Program-made: the position numbers and the translations under genes
Shown here: piece after piece, positions 34,630 through 43,629 of the stretch
Layout of the letters: the number at the start of each line of letters is the position of its first letter
How positions within the stretch are numbered: the first letter of the stretch is position 1
Assembly: GCA_004563405.1 (NCBI GenBank)
Contig: SFTH01000003.1
Span: forward strand, 78,336-142,335
Length of the DNA: 64,000 nt
Direction of reading: 5' to 3'
Origin: a bacterium
Lineage (GTDB): Bacteria > Bacillota > Clostridia > Christensenellales > Aristaeellaceae
The notes under the pieces: model-generated
What the model was told of the DNA's origin: nothing
The model's input: only the letters and a program-made list of their open reading frames with translations
The model's database searches: none

Positions 34630-34649
34630 GGGCAAAGCGCTTTGCCCGG
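34628..34649. repeat. 22-base perfect palindrome
   Basis: CCGGGCAAAGC followed by its exact complement. It adjoins the second direct repeat. Possible structured 3' end for the minus-strand gene at 34707, though no T run follows. Confidence 0.55.
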
Positions 34650-34706
34650 GGCGTGCCCAGGTTCGCCGGAAGCGGCGTCGCGACCGTCCGGGCGATGGAG
34701 CGCGCC

Positions 34707-34931
34707 TCAGCCGGCGAAAATGCCCTCGTCCTCGAGCAGCTCCTCCACGTCCAGGGGATCGAGCCCGTTTACCTCGATCCGGAGATGCTTGCCCTCCATG
34801 TCCACTTCGGCGCGCTCTATGCCGTCCGCCGCGCACAGCGCCTCCTCCACCTCCACGCGACAGCGGGAGCAGTAGGCCCGGGCGGTGCAGGACTGGCAGC
34901 GCAAATAAGTAAAATCGTATTCCAGCAGCAT
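34707..34931 (-). CDS. Small HMA-like metal-binding protein
   Basis: A 74-residue protein resembling a heavy-metal-associated (ferredoxin-like) domain. Cys pairs RCQSC and CSRC lie near the start; GIERAEVDMEGKHLRIEV and DPLDVEELLEDEG fit the beta-alpha-beta part. A normal HMA has one CxxC; here five cysteines cluster in residues 12-33. Copper/zinc handling or an iron-sulfur role are possible. The ATG at 34931 follows GAGAGG. No metal pump gene is nearby. Confidence 0.62.
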   Translation of the reverse strand: MLLEYDFTYLRCQSCTARAYCSRCRVEVEEALCAADGIERAEVDMEGKHLRIEVNGLDPLDVEELLEDEGIFAG

Positions 34932-35008
34932 GTGCGTTCCTCTCTTTCCGGGCGCGCCGGGGCGATCCGACGCGCCGACCGCGCTTCGGGCGGCCAAAAT
35001 CCGAAAAC

Positions 35009-35037
35009 AGTATAGCACACCGTGCGGCATGCCGCAA
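35009..35037 (-). promoter_or_regulatory. Promoter of the HMA-like gene
   Basis: TTGCGG (35037-35032), 17-base spacer, extended -10 TGCTATACT (TATACT 35014-35009). Confidence 0.55.
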
Positions 35038-35137
35038 CGGGGGAGATGGCGGCGCAACCTGTGCGCCTGCCGCGTACATGTCGGCCTCCGGCAATCGCCG
35101 CCACGGAAATGCCCGTGCGATTTAATCCGGTGTTCGA

Positions 35138-35165
35138 TTGCAAAATCGAACATATGTGCTATAAT
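35138..35165 (+). promoter_or_regulatory. dinB promoter
   Basis: TTGCAA (35138-35143), 16-base spacer, TATAAT (35160-35165) with upstream TGC. Confidence 0.65.
35147..35160 (+). promoter_or_regulatory. LexA box 1 at dinB (imperfect)
   Basis: CGAACATATGTGCT matches the Gram-positive LexA consensus CGAAC-N4-GTTCG at all but two positions and abuts the -10 box. An additional TGTTCGATT/AATCGAACA inverted repeat covers 35131-35152. Confidence 0.65.
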
Positions 35166-35173
35166 GAGTATAT

Positions 35174-35187
35174 CGAACGTATGTTCG
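35174..35187 (+). promoter_or_regulatory. LexA box 2 at dinB (perfect)
   Basis: CGAACGTATGTTCG, a perfect Gram-positive SOS box, over the predicted transcription start. Confidence 0.88.
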
Positions 35188-35206
35188 CACAATGGAGCAG
35201 GAGGAG

Positions 35207-36445
35207 ATGATCGTCGTGCGGACGGTGCTGCACAGCGACCTGAACAACTTTTACGCAAGCGTTGAGTGCGCATACAATCCGGAATTGAAGAAGGTGCCGC
35301 TGGCGGTGTGCGGAGATCCGGAGGCGCGCCACGGCATCGTGCTGGCGAAGAATCAGCTGGCGAAGGGCATGGGCGTAAAGACGGGGGAGGCGATCTGGCA
35401 GGCGCGGCAGAAGTGCCCGGGGCTGCGGGTGGTTCCGCCGGACTTTCGCAAGTACATGCATTTCTCCCGCCTCATGCGACAGATCTACGCCGAATACACC
35501 GATTTCATCGAACCCTTCGGGCTGGACGAGGCCTGGCTGGACGTGACGGGCCACCGGCGCAGCGGGGAGGAGATTGCCGACGAGCTGCGCCGCAGGGCGC
35601 GGGAGGAGCTGGGGCTCACGCTTTCGGTGGGCGTCTCCTTCAATAAGATCTTTGCCAAGCTGGGGAGCGACATGAAGAAGCCGGACGCGACCACGGTCAT
35701 CACCCCGGAGAACTACCGGGAAAAGGTGTGGCCGCTGCCGGTGGAGGATCTTCTGTTTGTCGGCCCGGCCACCCGGCGCAAGCTCAACCGCCGCAACATC
35801 TTCACCATCGGCGATCTGGCCCGCTGCGACGCGGCCGCCCTGCGCTATGCCCTGGGCAAGAACGGAGAGATGATCTGGAACTTCGCCCGGGGAAACGACC
35901 ACTCGCCGGTGCTGGCCGCGGGGGAGGCGGCGATGATCAAGTCCGTGGGCAACAGCACCACCACGCCCCGGGATCTGAAGTGCGACCGGGACGTGCGCCT
36001 GGTGCTGACGGTGCTCTCGGAGAGCGTGGCGGAGCGGCTTCGGGCCCAGGCGCTTCAGGGGAGCGTGGTGACGCTCTATGTGCGGGACTGTGAGCTCAAC
36101 GCGCTGACCTGCCAGAGAAAGCTCTCCCGCGCCACCGCCCTGGCCGGAGAGATCGCTGCGCATGCCCAGGCGCTCTTCCGGGAACGCTATCATTGGGAGC
36201 GGCCCATACGCAGCCTGGGGGTCAGCGTTTCCGACCTGGAGGATCGGGACAGCTGCCAGCAGCTGAGCATGTTTTCCGACCGGAGCCGTGAGCGCCGGTA
36301 CGAGCTCGAGGAGGCGGTGGAGGACATCCGCCGCCGCTTCGGGCACTACGCCATCTCCCGGGCGAGCCTGCTCGCGGATCCGGGTATCAATGCGATCAAC
36401 CCGCGGGACGACCATGTGATCTTCCCCGTGGGATGGAGGGGATGA
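35207..36445 (+). CDS. dinB: DNA polymerase IV (Y family)
   Basis: A 412-residue translesion polymerase. Catalytic carboxylates are Asp11 in LHSDLNNFYASVE and the Asp-Glu of FGLDEAWLDV. Other landmarks: SVGVSFNKIFAKLGSDMKKP and the little-finger domain to the end. The ATG at 35207 is nine bases after GGAG; ATG 35192 lacks a ribosome-binding site and would lie almost on the LexA box. Two LexA boxes make it a clear SOS gene. The small gene 36452-36691 follows after six bases. Confidence 0.94.
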   Translation: MIVVRTVLHSDLNNFYASVECAYNPELKKVPLAVCGDPEARHGIVLAKNQLAKGMGVKTGEAIWQARQKCPGLRVVPPDFRKYMHFSRLMRQIYAEYTDFIEPFGLDEAWLDVTGHRRSGEEIADELRRRAREELGLTLSVGVSFNKIFAKLGSDMKKPDATTVITPENYREKVWPLPVEDLLFVGPATRRKLNRRNIFTIGDLARCDAAALRYALGKNGEMIWNFARGNDHSPVLAAGEAAMIKSVGNSTTTPRDLKCDRDVRLVLTVLSESVAERLRAQALQGSVVTLYVRDCELNALTCQRKLSRATALAGEIAAHAQALFRERYHWERPIRSLGVSVSDLEDRDSCQQLSMFSDRSRERRYELEEAVEDIRRRFGHYAISRASLLADPGINAINPRDDHVIFPVGWRG

Positions 36446-36451
36446 GGACGC

Positions 36452-36691
36452 ATGGCCAGACGGGCCTACGTGAAGGTGGTCGTGGAGGTTTCGACGGAGG
36501 GAAGGGTGCGCCCGCTTTCGGTGGAGTGGGAGGATGGCAGATGCTTTGAGGTGAATCGCCTGCTGGACGTGCGCCGGGCCGCCGCCACAAAGGCCGGAGG
36601 CCAGGGCATGCGCTACACGGTGCGCATCCTGGGACGGGAGACCTATCTGTTCGAGGACGAGGGGCGCTGGTTCGTGGAGGCCCGCGCGTGA
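36452..36691 (+). CDS. Small conserved protein downstream of dinB, unknown
   Basis: A 79-residue protein, beta-rich, with GRVRPLSVEWEDGRCFEVNR, RYTVRILGRETYLF and WFVEAR. I recall proteins with this pattern following dinB in other Clostridia, but cannot name a family. Six bases separate it from dinB, so it is co-transcribed and presumably SOS-induced. No cysteine pair, helix-turn-helix or membrane segment is present. Confidence 0.75.
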   Translation: MARRAYVKVVVEVSTEGRVRPLSVEWEDGRCFEVNRLLDVRRAAATKAGGQGMRYTVRILGRETYLFEDEGRWFVEARA

Positions 36692-36940
36692 AGGCGCACG
36701 GATATGGCGACGCCGCCCGCGGAGGGCACCGCCCGGACTGCGGAGGCCGCGCGAAAGCGCAGCGCCCGCTTCATGTTCTCCTCCTCAGCCTCGGTTTCTT
36801 ATCGCGGTGCCCTTCCGCCCGGCCTTGATCGTTTTTCGTCATCCCGGACAAATTTGTGTATGATAAAGGCGCAGCCTTCGCCGCGCCTCCGATACCATGT
36901 TCAACTCAAATCCGCATACGCATGCGCATTTCCATCTAAA

Positions 36941-36966
36941 AACCGCCTTGCTTTCGCTTGGCGGTT
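36941..36966 (-). terminator. Terminator of the CPCC gene
   Basis: AACCGCC/GGCGGTT stem with 12-base loop; on the minus strand a TTTTTAG tract follows. Confidence 0.55.
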
Positions 36967-37163
36967 CATTCTACTTTTATGCCGTTTTTAAATGCACGCT
37001 TCGCTTCTTCCAGACTCATCCTGTTTGCTCCACCTCTTTTGTCCGGAAACACAAGCTGTACCGGATCATTCTCCCACATGCACACCTTACAGATTTCGTA
37101 TTCATCAACGTATTCTTTCCCGCAGCACGGGCAAATTCTTTTTTTACTCCTTGTTTCTTTCAA
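36966..37163 (-). CDS. Cysteine-rich CPCC domain protein
   Basis: A 65-residue zinc-binding-like protein: ICPCCGKEYVDEYEICKVCMWENDPVQ followed by GGANRMSLEEAKRAF, which is the CPCC family pattern. Such proteins are often encoded next to toxin-domain genes and may be immunity proteins. The TTG at 37163 follows GGAGGG by seven bases and overlaps the end of the toxin remnant by 20 bases. Base composition is AT-rich compared with the surrounding genome. Confidence 0.75.
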   Translation of the reverse strand: MKETRSKKRICPCCGKEYVDEYEICKVCMWENDPVQLVFPDKRGGANRMSLEEAKRAFKNGIKVE

Positions 37164-37720
37164 CTTCGTCCCTCCAATAATTTATACCCACATTCGTTTT
37201 AAACGCAGTCCTTAGCTTTCCGTCTTTCGTTCCTACCGCGAACTCATTCGTGGATACTCTGTACTTTGCTACGCTTCCGTCTGACCTTTTCAGCATCAAT
37301 ATATCATCTGACGGCTCGGATTGCAATAGTTTTCGGGCCATTTCAACGTATCTTGCATTGCTGATATTTCCTTTCCATATTTTGCAATGTGTTTTTCACA
37401 TGGCGATCCATATTCTCCTTCGAATCAAATTCAGCATTTTTGAACCTGAGCCTGTCCGAAAGTGCGTCATTTGCCTTTACTGGCGCATATCCCTTGACGT
37501 ACGTCCGCTCCCGGCGCTCGTGGATCTCGGCCCGCTCGCTGATCTTCTCGTATCGCGCCATCAGCGCGTCGATCTTGCCCTGCGCGTCCCGGCGCACGTC
37601 CACATTCCCGGCGTGCATGGCCAGCACGCCCCGGTCCTTCTGGTAGCGCATTGCCGTCTGTCCGGCGTGCGAGGTGATTTTGCGTGCGCACCCAAAGCAT
37701 GAAGCGGCCCCCTTGTGCAT
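37144..37720 (-). pseudogene. Frameshifted remnant of a toxin-like nuclease protein
   Basis: Three reading frames together give a plausible protein. Frame one runs from about 37720 to NAEFDSKENMDRHV (near 37400), frame two supplies KHIAKYG, and frame three supplies NISNARYVEMARKLLQSEP through YRVSTNEFAVGTKDGKLRT to the stop at 37144. The order FDSKENMDRH..KHIAKYG..YVEMARKLL..STNEFAVG resembles C-terminal nuclease domains of CdiA-type and phage-borne toxins. Two single-base losses (about 37396-37399 and 37369-37375) would explain it. The N-terminal part is GC-rich and the toxin part AT-rich, a common polymorphic-toxin pattern. The start is not determined. Confidence 0.6.
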
Positions 37721-37765
37721 AGGATATAGGACAAAACACAAACTGAATCGACCAGAGGTGATACG

Positions 37766-38458
37766 ATGGAGAACCCCAATAACAGAATTGTGGCGGCAGG
37801 ACGGCTGGAGGACAGCCTGACGCTGAGTCACGAGGTCATGAACGAGCCCTTCTATTCGGGCATGCTGCTGGTGAAGCGCCTGTCCGGAACGGTGGACCGG
37901 CTGCCGGTGACCATCCCCGGCAAGCTGCTGGCCGTGAGCGAGCCGGATTACGGGCATCTGATGCTCATGACCGGGCAGGTGCGCTCCTACAACAAGGTGG
38001 TGGAGGGCAGCGGCAGGCTGATGGTGACACTCTTTGTGCAGAGCATGGCGGAGACGCGGGAGAACGACACCATGAACAAGGTCAACCTGGTGGGCGTGCT
38101 CTGCAAGCCGCCGGTCTATCGCTCCACGCCCTTCGGGCGGGAGATCTGCGACATGATGCTGGCAGTGAACCGGGCCTTTGGAAAGAGCGACTACATTCCC
38201 TGCATCGCATGGGGACGCAACGCCCAGTACGCCTCCCGCTTTCACGTTGGGGACCGGGTGCGCCTGAGCGGGCGGCTGCAATCCAGAGAGTATCAGAAGC
38301 TTCTGGAAAACGGAGAGTACATGGTGCGCAACGCCTATGAGGTGTCGGCCTTTACGCTGGAGGCGGCGGGGCCGGAAGCGGAGGCTGCCTTCGCGCCGGA
38401 GGCGCTGCACGCCATCGAGCGGCGCGGACCGGCGGAGAGCGAGGCGCGACCCAACTGA
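37766..38458 (+). CDS. Single-stranded DNA-binding protein-like, two OB folds
   Basis: A 230-residue protein. The second half has an SSB-like OB fold: NKVNLVGVLCKPPVYRSTP, ICDMMLAVNRAFGKSDYIPCIAWGR and RVRLSGRLQSREYQK. The first half (about residues 8-95) looks like a diverged second OB fold. It lacks the acidic C-terminal tip of housekeeping SSB. AGAGG precedes the ATG. I infer a role in replication or repair. No partner gene is adjacent. Confidence 0.75.
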   Translation: MENPNNRIVAAGRLEDSLTLSHEVMNEPFYSGMLLVKRLSGTVDRLPVTIPGKLLAVSEPDYGHLMLMTGQVRSYNKVVEGSGRLMVTLFVQSMAETRENDTMNKVNLVGVLCKPPVYRSTPFGREICDMMLAVNRAFGKSDYIPCIAWGRNAQYASRFHVGDRVRLSGRLQSREYQKLLENGEYMVRNAYEVSAFTLEAAGPEAEAAFAPEALHAIERRGPAESEARPN

Positions 38459-38474
38459 ATTTCCCGTAAAGAGG

Positions 38475-38506
38475 GCGGAGCTCCACGGATGTGGGGCTTC
38501 GCTTTT
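38475..38506 (+). terminator. Terminator after the SSB-like gene
   Basis: GCGGAGCTCCAC pairs (with wobbles and one mismatch) with GTGGGGCTTCGC, four-base loop, then TTTT. Confidence 0.6.
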
Positions 38507-38532
38507 GCATGGTTAAATTTTCGCGTTATGGT
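38505..38532 (+). promoter_or_regulatory. Possible promoter of the atp operon
   Basis: TTGCAT (38505-38510), 16-base spacer, TATGGT (38527-38532). Leader about 150 bases; no gene in it. Confidence 0.4.
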
Positions 38533-38685
38533 AAAAATGGGAGGAAAAGGGAGGAGGAATTTCGAAATATTACGAAATAATCGCCAAGAATCTGCTAAGG
38601 GTTTGTGGCGCAAAAGGAAGTCGCGGGCGCGCAAAGGGCGCTTCGCGGCCGTCAAGTTTATTTGTTGGATGGAAGGAAAGCGTCT

Positions 38686-39114
38686 ATGAAACCACAGGAG
38701 GCGGTTGTGCGCGAAACGAAGCACATCGCGCTGGGAACGCTGATTCTCGCGCTGGTGATGCTCGCCGTGTTTGCATTGACCGGAAACTTCAGCCTGGCGG
38801 TGCTGCTGGGCGCGCTGTACGGAAGCGCGGTGGCGGTGGGGAATTTCTTTTTGCTGGGCCTGACCGTTCAAAGGGTGGCGGAGTCCGCGGGCGGGGAGGA
38901 TCCCGACCAGGTGAAGCTGGCGAAGCTGCGGATGCGCAAGAGCTACACCCTGCGCCTGTTGCTGGAGGCGGGGCTTCTGATTCTGGCCATCGCCGTGCTG
39001 AAGCTCAACTGGATCGCATGTTTTTGCCCGCTGATCTTTCCCCGGCTCACCATACTGGTTATGAACCTGCGCGGCAGTGTGCGCAGCGTCAAGGGAAGCG
39101 GTGATATGAAATGA
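38686..39114 (+). CDS. atpI: ATP synthase subunit I
   Basis: A 142-residue membrane protein with four helices in two hairpins, in the usual first position of a bacterial atp operon. AtpI-like proteins assist c-ring assembly and cation uptake. The ATG at 38686 follows GGAAGG. Sequence similarity to named AtpI proteins is weak, so the call rests on position and topology. The stop overlaps the start of atpB by ATGA. Confidence 0.8.
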   Translation: MKPQEAVVRETKHIALGTLILALVMLAVFALTGNFSLAVLLGALYGSAVAVGNFFLLGLTVQRVAESAGGEDPDQVKLAKLRMRKSYTLRLLLEAGLLILAIAVLKLNWIACFCPLIFPRLTILVMNLRGSVRSVKGSGDMK

Positions 39115-39857
39115 ATCTGGAAGTAACGGGCCCGAAAATCCTGTTTAAAATCCCGATCTTCGGGGGCATCCCCATCACGGAGACCATCGTCAACACCTGG
39201 ATTGTGATGGCGCTGATCGTGGCCGTGTGCATTTTCCTCACCCGTGGGCTGGAGGTGCACGCGCGCACCCGGCGTCAGGTGGTGGCCGAATATCTGGTGA
39301 ACATGGTCGACAAGATGGTGCGCGGCAACATGGGCGAGCGCTTTGTGGGCTACGCGCCCTTCATCGGCGCGCTGTTTTCGCTGGCGATGCTCTCCAGCCT
39401 GATCAGCATGGTGGGACTGTTTTCGCCCACGGGCGATCTCTCCACCTGCATTGGCTGGGCGGTGCTGGTGTTCGTGATGATCACCTACTACAAGATTCGC
39501 ACCCAGCATCTGGGCGGCTATCTGAAGGGATTTACCCAGCCGGTGTTCATCATGACGCCTCTGAACATGATCAGCGAGGTGGCCACGCCCATCTCCATGG
39601 CTTTCCGTCTCTTCGGCAACATTGCCTCCGGCTCGGTGGTGACGCTGCTGATTTACGGCGGTCTGGCCGCGCTGTCCTCGGGTGTGCTGGGGCTGCTGCC
39701 CGGCGTGCTGGGCGACGTGCTCAGCCAGATTCCGATCTTCCAGGTGGGCATTCCGGCCATACTGTCCATCTATTTCGACGTGTTTACGAGTGTGCTTCAG
39801 GCATTCATATTCTGCATGCTGACCATGATGTATATCAAGCTGGCGTGCGAGGAATGA
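39111..39857 (+). CDS. atpB: ATP synthase subunit a
   Basis: A 248-residue stator subunit forming the ion half-channels. The essential arginine is Arg166 in SMAFRLFGNI; the last helix reads QAFIFCMLTMMYI. Five to six helices and length are ordinary. It overlaps atpI by four bases and would be sodium-coupled together with the c subunit. Confidence 0.94.
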   Translation: MNLEVTGPKILFKIPIFGGIPITETIVNTWIVMALIVAVCIFLTRGLEVHARTRRQVVAEYLVNMVDKMVRGNMGERFVGYAPFIGALFSLAMLSSLISMVGLFSPTGDLSTCIGWAVLVFVMITYYKIRTQHLGGYLKGFTQPVFIMTPLNMISEVATPISMAFRLFGNIASGSVVTLLIYGGLAALSSGVLGLLPGVLGDVLSQIPIFQVGIPAILSIYFDVFTSVLQAFIFCMLTMMYIKLACEE

Positions 39858-39894
39858 CATACAAAAAAGGAAAAGATTTCAGGAGGGAACGAAC

Positions 39895-40143
39895 ATGACG
39901 GATAATGGATTCATTCTTGGTTGCAGCGCGATCGGCGCGGGTCTGGCGATGATTGCCGGTCTGGGCCCTGGTATCGGCGAAGGTATCGCCGTGAGCAAGG
40001 CGCTGGAGGCCATCGGCCGCCAGCCGGAGTGCAAGGGTGAGGTCACCTCCACGATGCTGCTGGGCTGCGCCGTTGCGGAGACCACGGGCATCTACTCCCT
40101 GATTATTGCGCTGATTCTGCTGTTCGTCAAGCCGCTCACCTGA
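39895..40143 (+). CDS. atpE: ATP synthase subunit c with sodium-type binding site
   Basis: An 82-residue hairpin of two helices. Helix 1 contains GLGPGIGEGIA with Glu29; the loop is RQPE; helix 2 contains Val60, Glu62 and Thr63 (AVAETTG). The position of Glu29 is Gln in Ilyobacter and Glu in the Fusobacterium nucleatum two-carboxylate sodium rotor. Thr63 takes the place of the sodium-binding serine. AGGAGG precedes the ATG. Confidence 0.95.
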   Translation: MTDNGFILGCSAIGAGLAMIAGLGPGIGEGIAVSKALEAIGRQPECKGEVTSTMLLGCAVAETTGIYSLIIALILLFVKPLT

Positions 40144-40184
40144 GCCTTTGGCGCAGAGAAACGAACAGGGGAGGAAGCATTGAC

Positions 40185-40688
40185 GTGGAGGTTCAGCAAT
40201 TTGTATCGCTCGCGCCCTGGACGATCATTTTCCAGATCTGCAATCTGCTGATCCTGGTCGCTTTGATGAAGAAGTTCCTGTTTAAGCCGGTTCAGAACAT
40301 ACTGAACAAGCGCCAGCAGGAGATTGACGGCATCTATGCGGCGGCGGACGCAGACCGCAGCAGCGCGGCGGAAATGAAAGAGGAATACACCCGGAGAATG
40401 TCCTCCGCCCGCGAGGAGGCGGACCGCCTGGTGCGCACCGCCGTGGACGAGGCCAACCGCAAGGGCGATGAGATCGTGGATGTGGCGAACCAGCAGGCGG
40501 CCAACATCAAGCGCAAGGCCGAATCGGAGATCGCGCAGGAGCGCCTGAAGGCGTACACCGAGCTCAAGCGGGACATCTCCGGCATGGCCGTGGACATCGC
40601 GGAGAAGATGGTGGGCCGCGAGATCAACGAGGCCGACCAGGCCGGACTGGTGGACGACTTTATCCGGAATGCGGGGGATGAGCAGTGA
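40185..40688 (+). CDS. atpF: ATP synthase subunit b
   Basis: A 167-residue peripheral stalk subunit: one N-terminal helix (WTIIFQICNLLILVALMKK) then a long charged coiled coil. The GTG at 40185 is used, 11 bases after GGGAGG; an ATT at 40179 is also in frame and better spaced. Stop overlaps atpH as GTGA. Confidence 0.93.
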   Translation: MEVQQFVSLAPWTIIFQICNLLILVALMKKFLFKPVQNILNKRQQEIDGIYAAADADRSSAAEMKEEYTRRMSSAREEADRLVRTAVDEANRKGDEIVDVANQQAANIKRKAESEIAQERLKAYTELKRDISGMAVDIAEKMVGREINEADQAGLVDDFIRNAGDEQ

Positions 40689-41221
40689 CGCATTTTGCCA
40701 GAGAGTATGGAAATGCGCTGTATGAGCTTGCCCGGGAAGAGAATATGGAGGAGACGATCCTCGAGCAGCTGGGGCTGGTAAAGGATTGCCTCGAAGCGCA
40801 GCGGGACTATGTGCGCCTGCTGTGCGCCCGGAACCTGGAGATTGATGAGCGCATCCGGCTTCTGGACGAAGCCTTTGGCGGCAGCCTGCATCCCTACCTG
40901 CTGAATTTTATGAAGCTGCTGACCGGACGCGGGGCGATGGATTACTTCTTTGAATGTGCGGAGGTTTACCGCACGCGCTTCAATGAGGATCACGGCATTG
41001 CGCGGGCGACGGCGGTTTCCGCCGCGCCGCTGACGCCGGAACAGAGACAGGCCCTCGTTCAGAAGCTCGAGGAGATTTCCGGCAAGCGGATTGAGCTCGA
41101 CACCCGGGTGGATGCGGCGCTCATCGGCGGCATGCAGGTGGATCTTGAGGGCAGGAGATACGACAACAGTATCCGCACGCGCCTGGAGCGCATGCGGCGC
41201 ACCCTTATCGAGAGCGAATAA
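40685..41221 (+). CDS. atpH: ATP synthase subunit delta
   Basis: A 178-residue stalk subunit linking b to the alpha subunits. Helical N-terminal domain (AREYGNALYELA) and the C-terminal IDTRVDAALIGGMQV-like box (ELDTRVDAALIGGMQV) are recognisable. GTG start in a GTGA overlap with atpF. Confidence 0.94.
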   Translation: MTHFAREYGNALYELAREENMEETILEQLGLVKDCLEAQRDYVRLLCARNLEIDERIRLLDEAFGGSLHPYLLNFMKLLTGRGAMDYFFECAEVYRTRFNEDHGIARATAVSAAPLTPEQRQALVQKLEEISGKRIELDTRVDAALIGGMQVDLEGRRYDNSIRTRLERMRRTLIESE

Positions 41222-41237
41222 AGGAAGGTCTGAATTT

Positions 41238-42767
<1,530 letters not shown>

Positions 42768-42770
42768 GCC

Positions 42771-43628
42771 ATGGCCGGAACATCAATGAAGGACATTCGC
42801 CTGCGGATCAAGAGCGTCAGGAGCACGATGCAGATCACAAAGGCGATGCAGCTGGTGGCCTCCTCCAAGCTCCGGCAGGCCAGATCCCGCATGGAGGCGA
42901 GCCGGCCCTATCTGGAGATTGCCCGGGACACCATCGAGGACATCGCCGCCCACAATACCGGCTGCGACAGCCCCTACCTGAACGGAAGGCCGGTGCGCAA
43001 GCGCTGCCTGGTGGTGGTGGCGGGCGACCGCGGACTCGCCGGAAGCTACAATGCCAACGTGTTCAAGCTGATCCGGAGCGAGCTGAGCGAGACGGACTTC
43101 TGCGTGCTCTCTATCGGCCGCAAGGCAAGGGAGTACTTCGCCTATCAGGGCGCTGAGATTCTGGATTTCGGTGCGGAGAAGGCGGAGGGCCTCGCGATGG
43201 AGGCGTGCCGACGGATGGCGGACGGCCTCATCGCGCGCTTCGACGCGGGGGAGATCGACGAAGTGGATCTGGTATACACCCGCTTCGTGTCGGTGCTCAA
43301 CCAGCAGGCTCAGTCCCAGCGGCTGCTCCCCGTCTCATTGGAGGCGCGCAAGTCCTCCGCACGGCAGATGATCTTTGAGCCGGGTCCGGAGGCGCTGATC
43401 CGTCGCGCCATGCCGGATTACCTGGCGGGCATGATTTACGCCGCCGTGTGCGATTCGGTGGCCAGCGAGCAGGCCGCGCGCCGCGTGGCCATGGACGCCG
43501 CCTCCAAGAACGCATCCGAGATGATCGACGATCTGAACCTTCGCTACAACCGCGCGCGCCAGGCCTCGATAACCCAGGAACTGACGGAGATCGTTGCGGG
43601 CGCGGAGAGCGAAAACGAGGAGATTTGA
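42771..43628 (+). CDS. atpG: ATP synthase subunit gamma
   Basis: A 285-residue rotor shaft. Coiled-coil ends MKDIRLRIKSVRSTMQITKAM and the C-terminal ASKNASEMIDDLNLRYNRAR frame the central Rossmann-like part (VVVAGDRGLAGSYNANV). Three bases after atpA. Confidence 0.96.
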   Translation: MAGTSMKDIRLRIKSVRSTMQITKAMQLVASSKLRQARSRMEASRPYLEIARDTIEDIAAHNTGCDSPYLNGRPVRKRCLVVVAGDRGLAGSYNANVFKLIRSELSETDFCVLSIGRKAREYFAYQGAEILDFGAEKAEGLAMEACRRMADGLIARFDAGEIDEVDLVYTRFVSVLNQQAQSQRLLPVSLEARKSSARQMIFEPGPEALIRRAMPDYLAGMIYAAVCDSVASEQAARRVAMDAASKNASEMIDDLNLRYNRARQASITQELTEIVAGAESENEEI

Positions 43629-43629
43629 C

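Noticed and set aside
36692..36940. Possible small gene between the dinB companion and the CPCC gene
   Set aside because: Open frames here lack ribosome-binding sites and any plausible composition; only a TATGAT-like box was seen.
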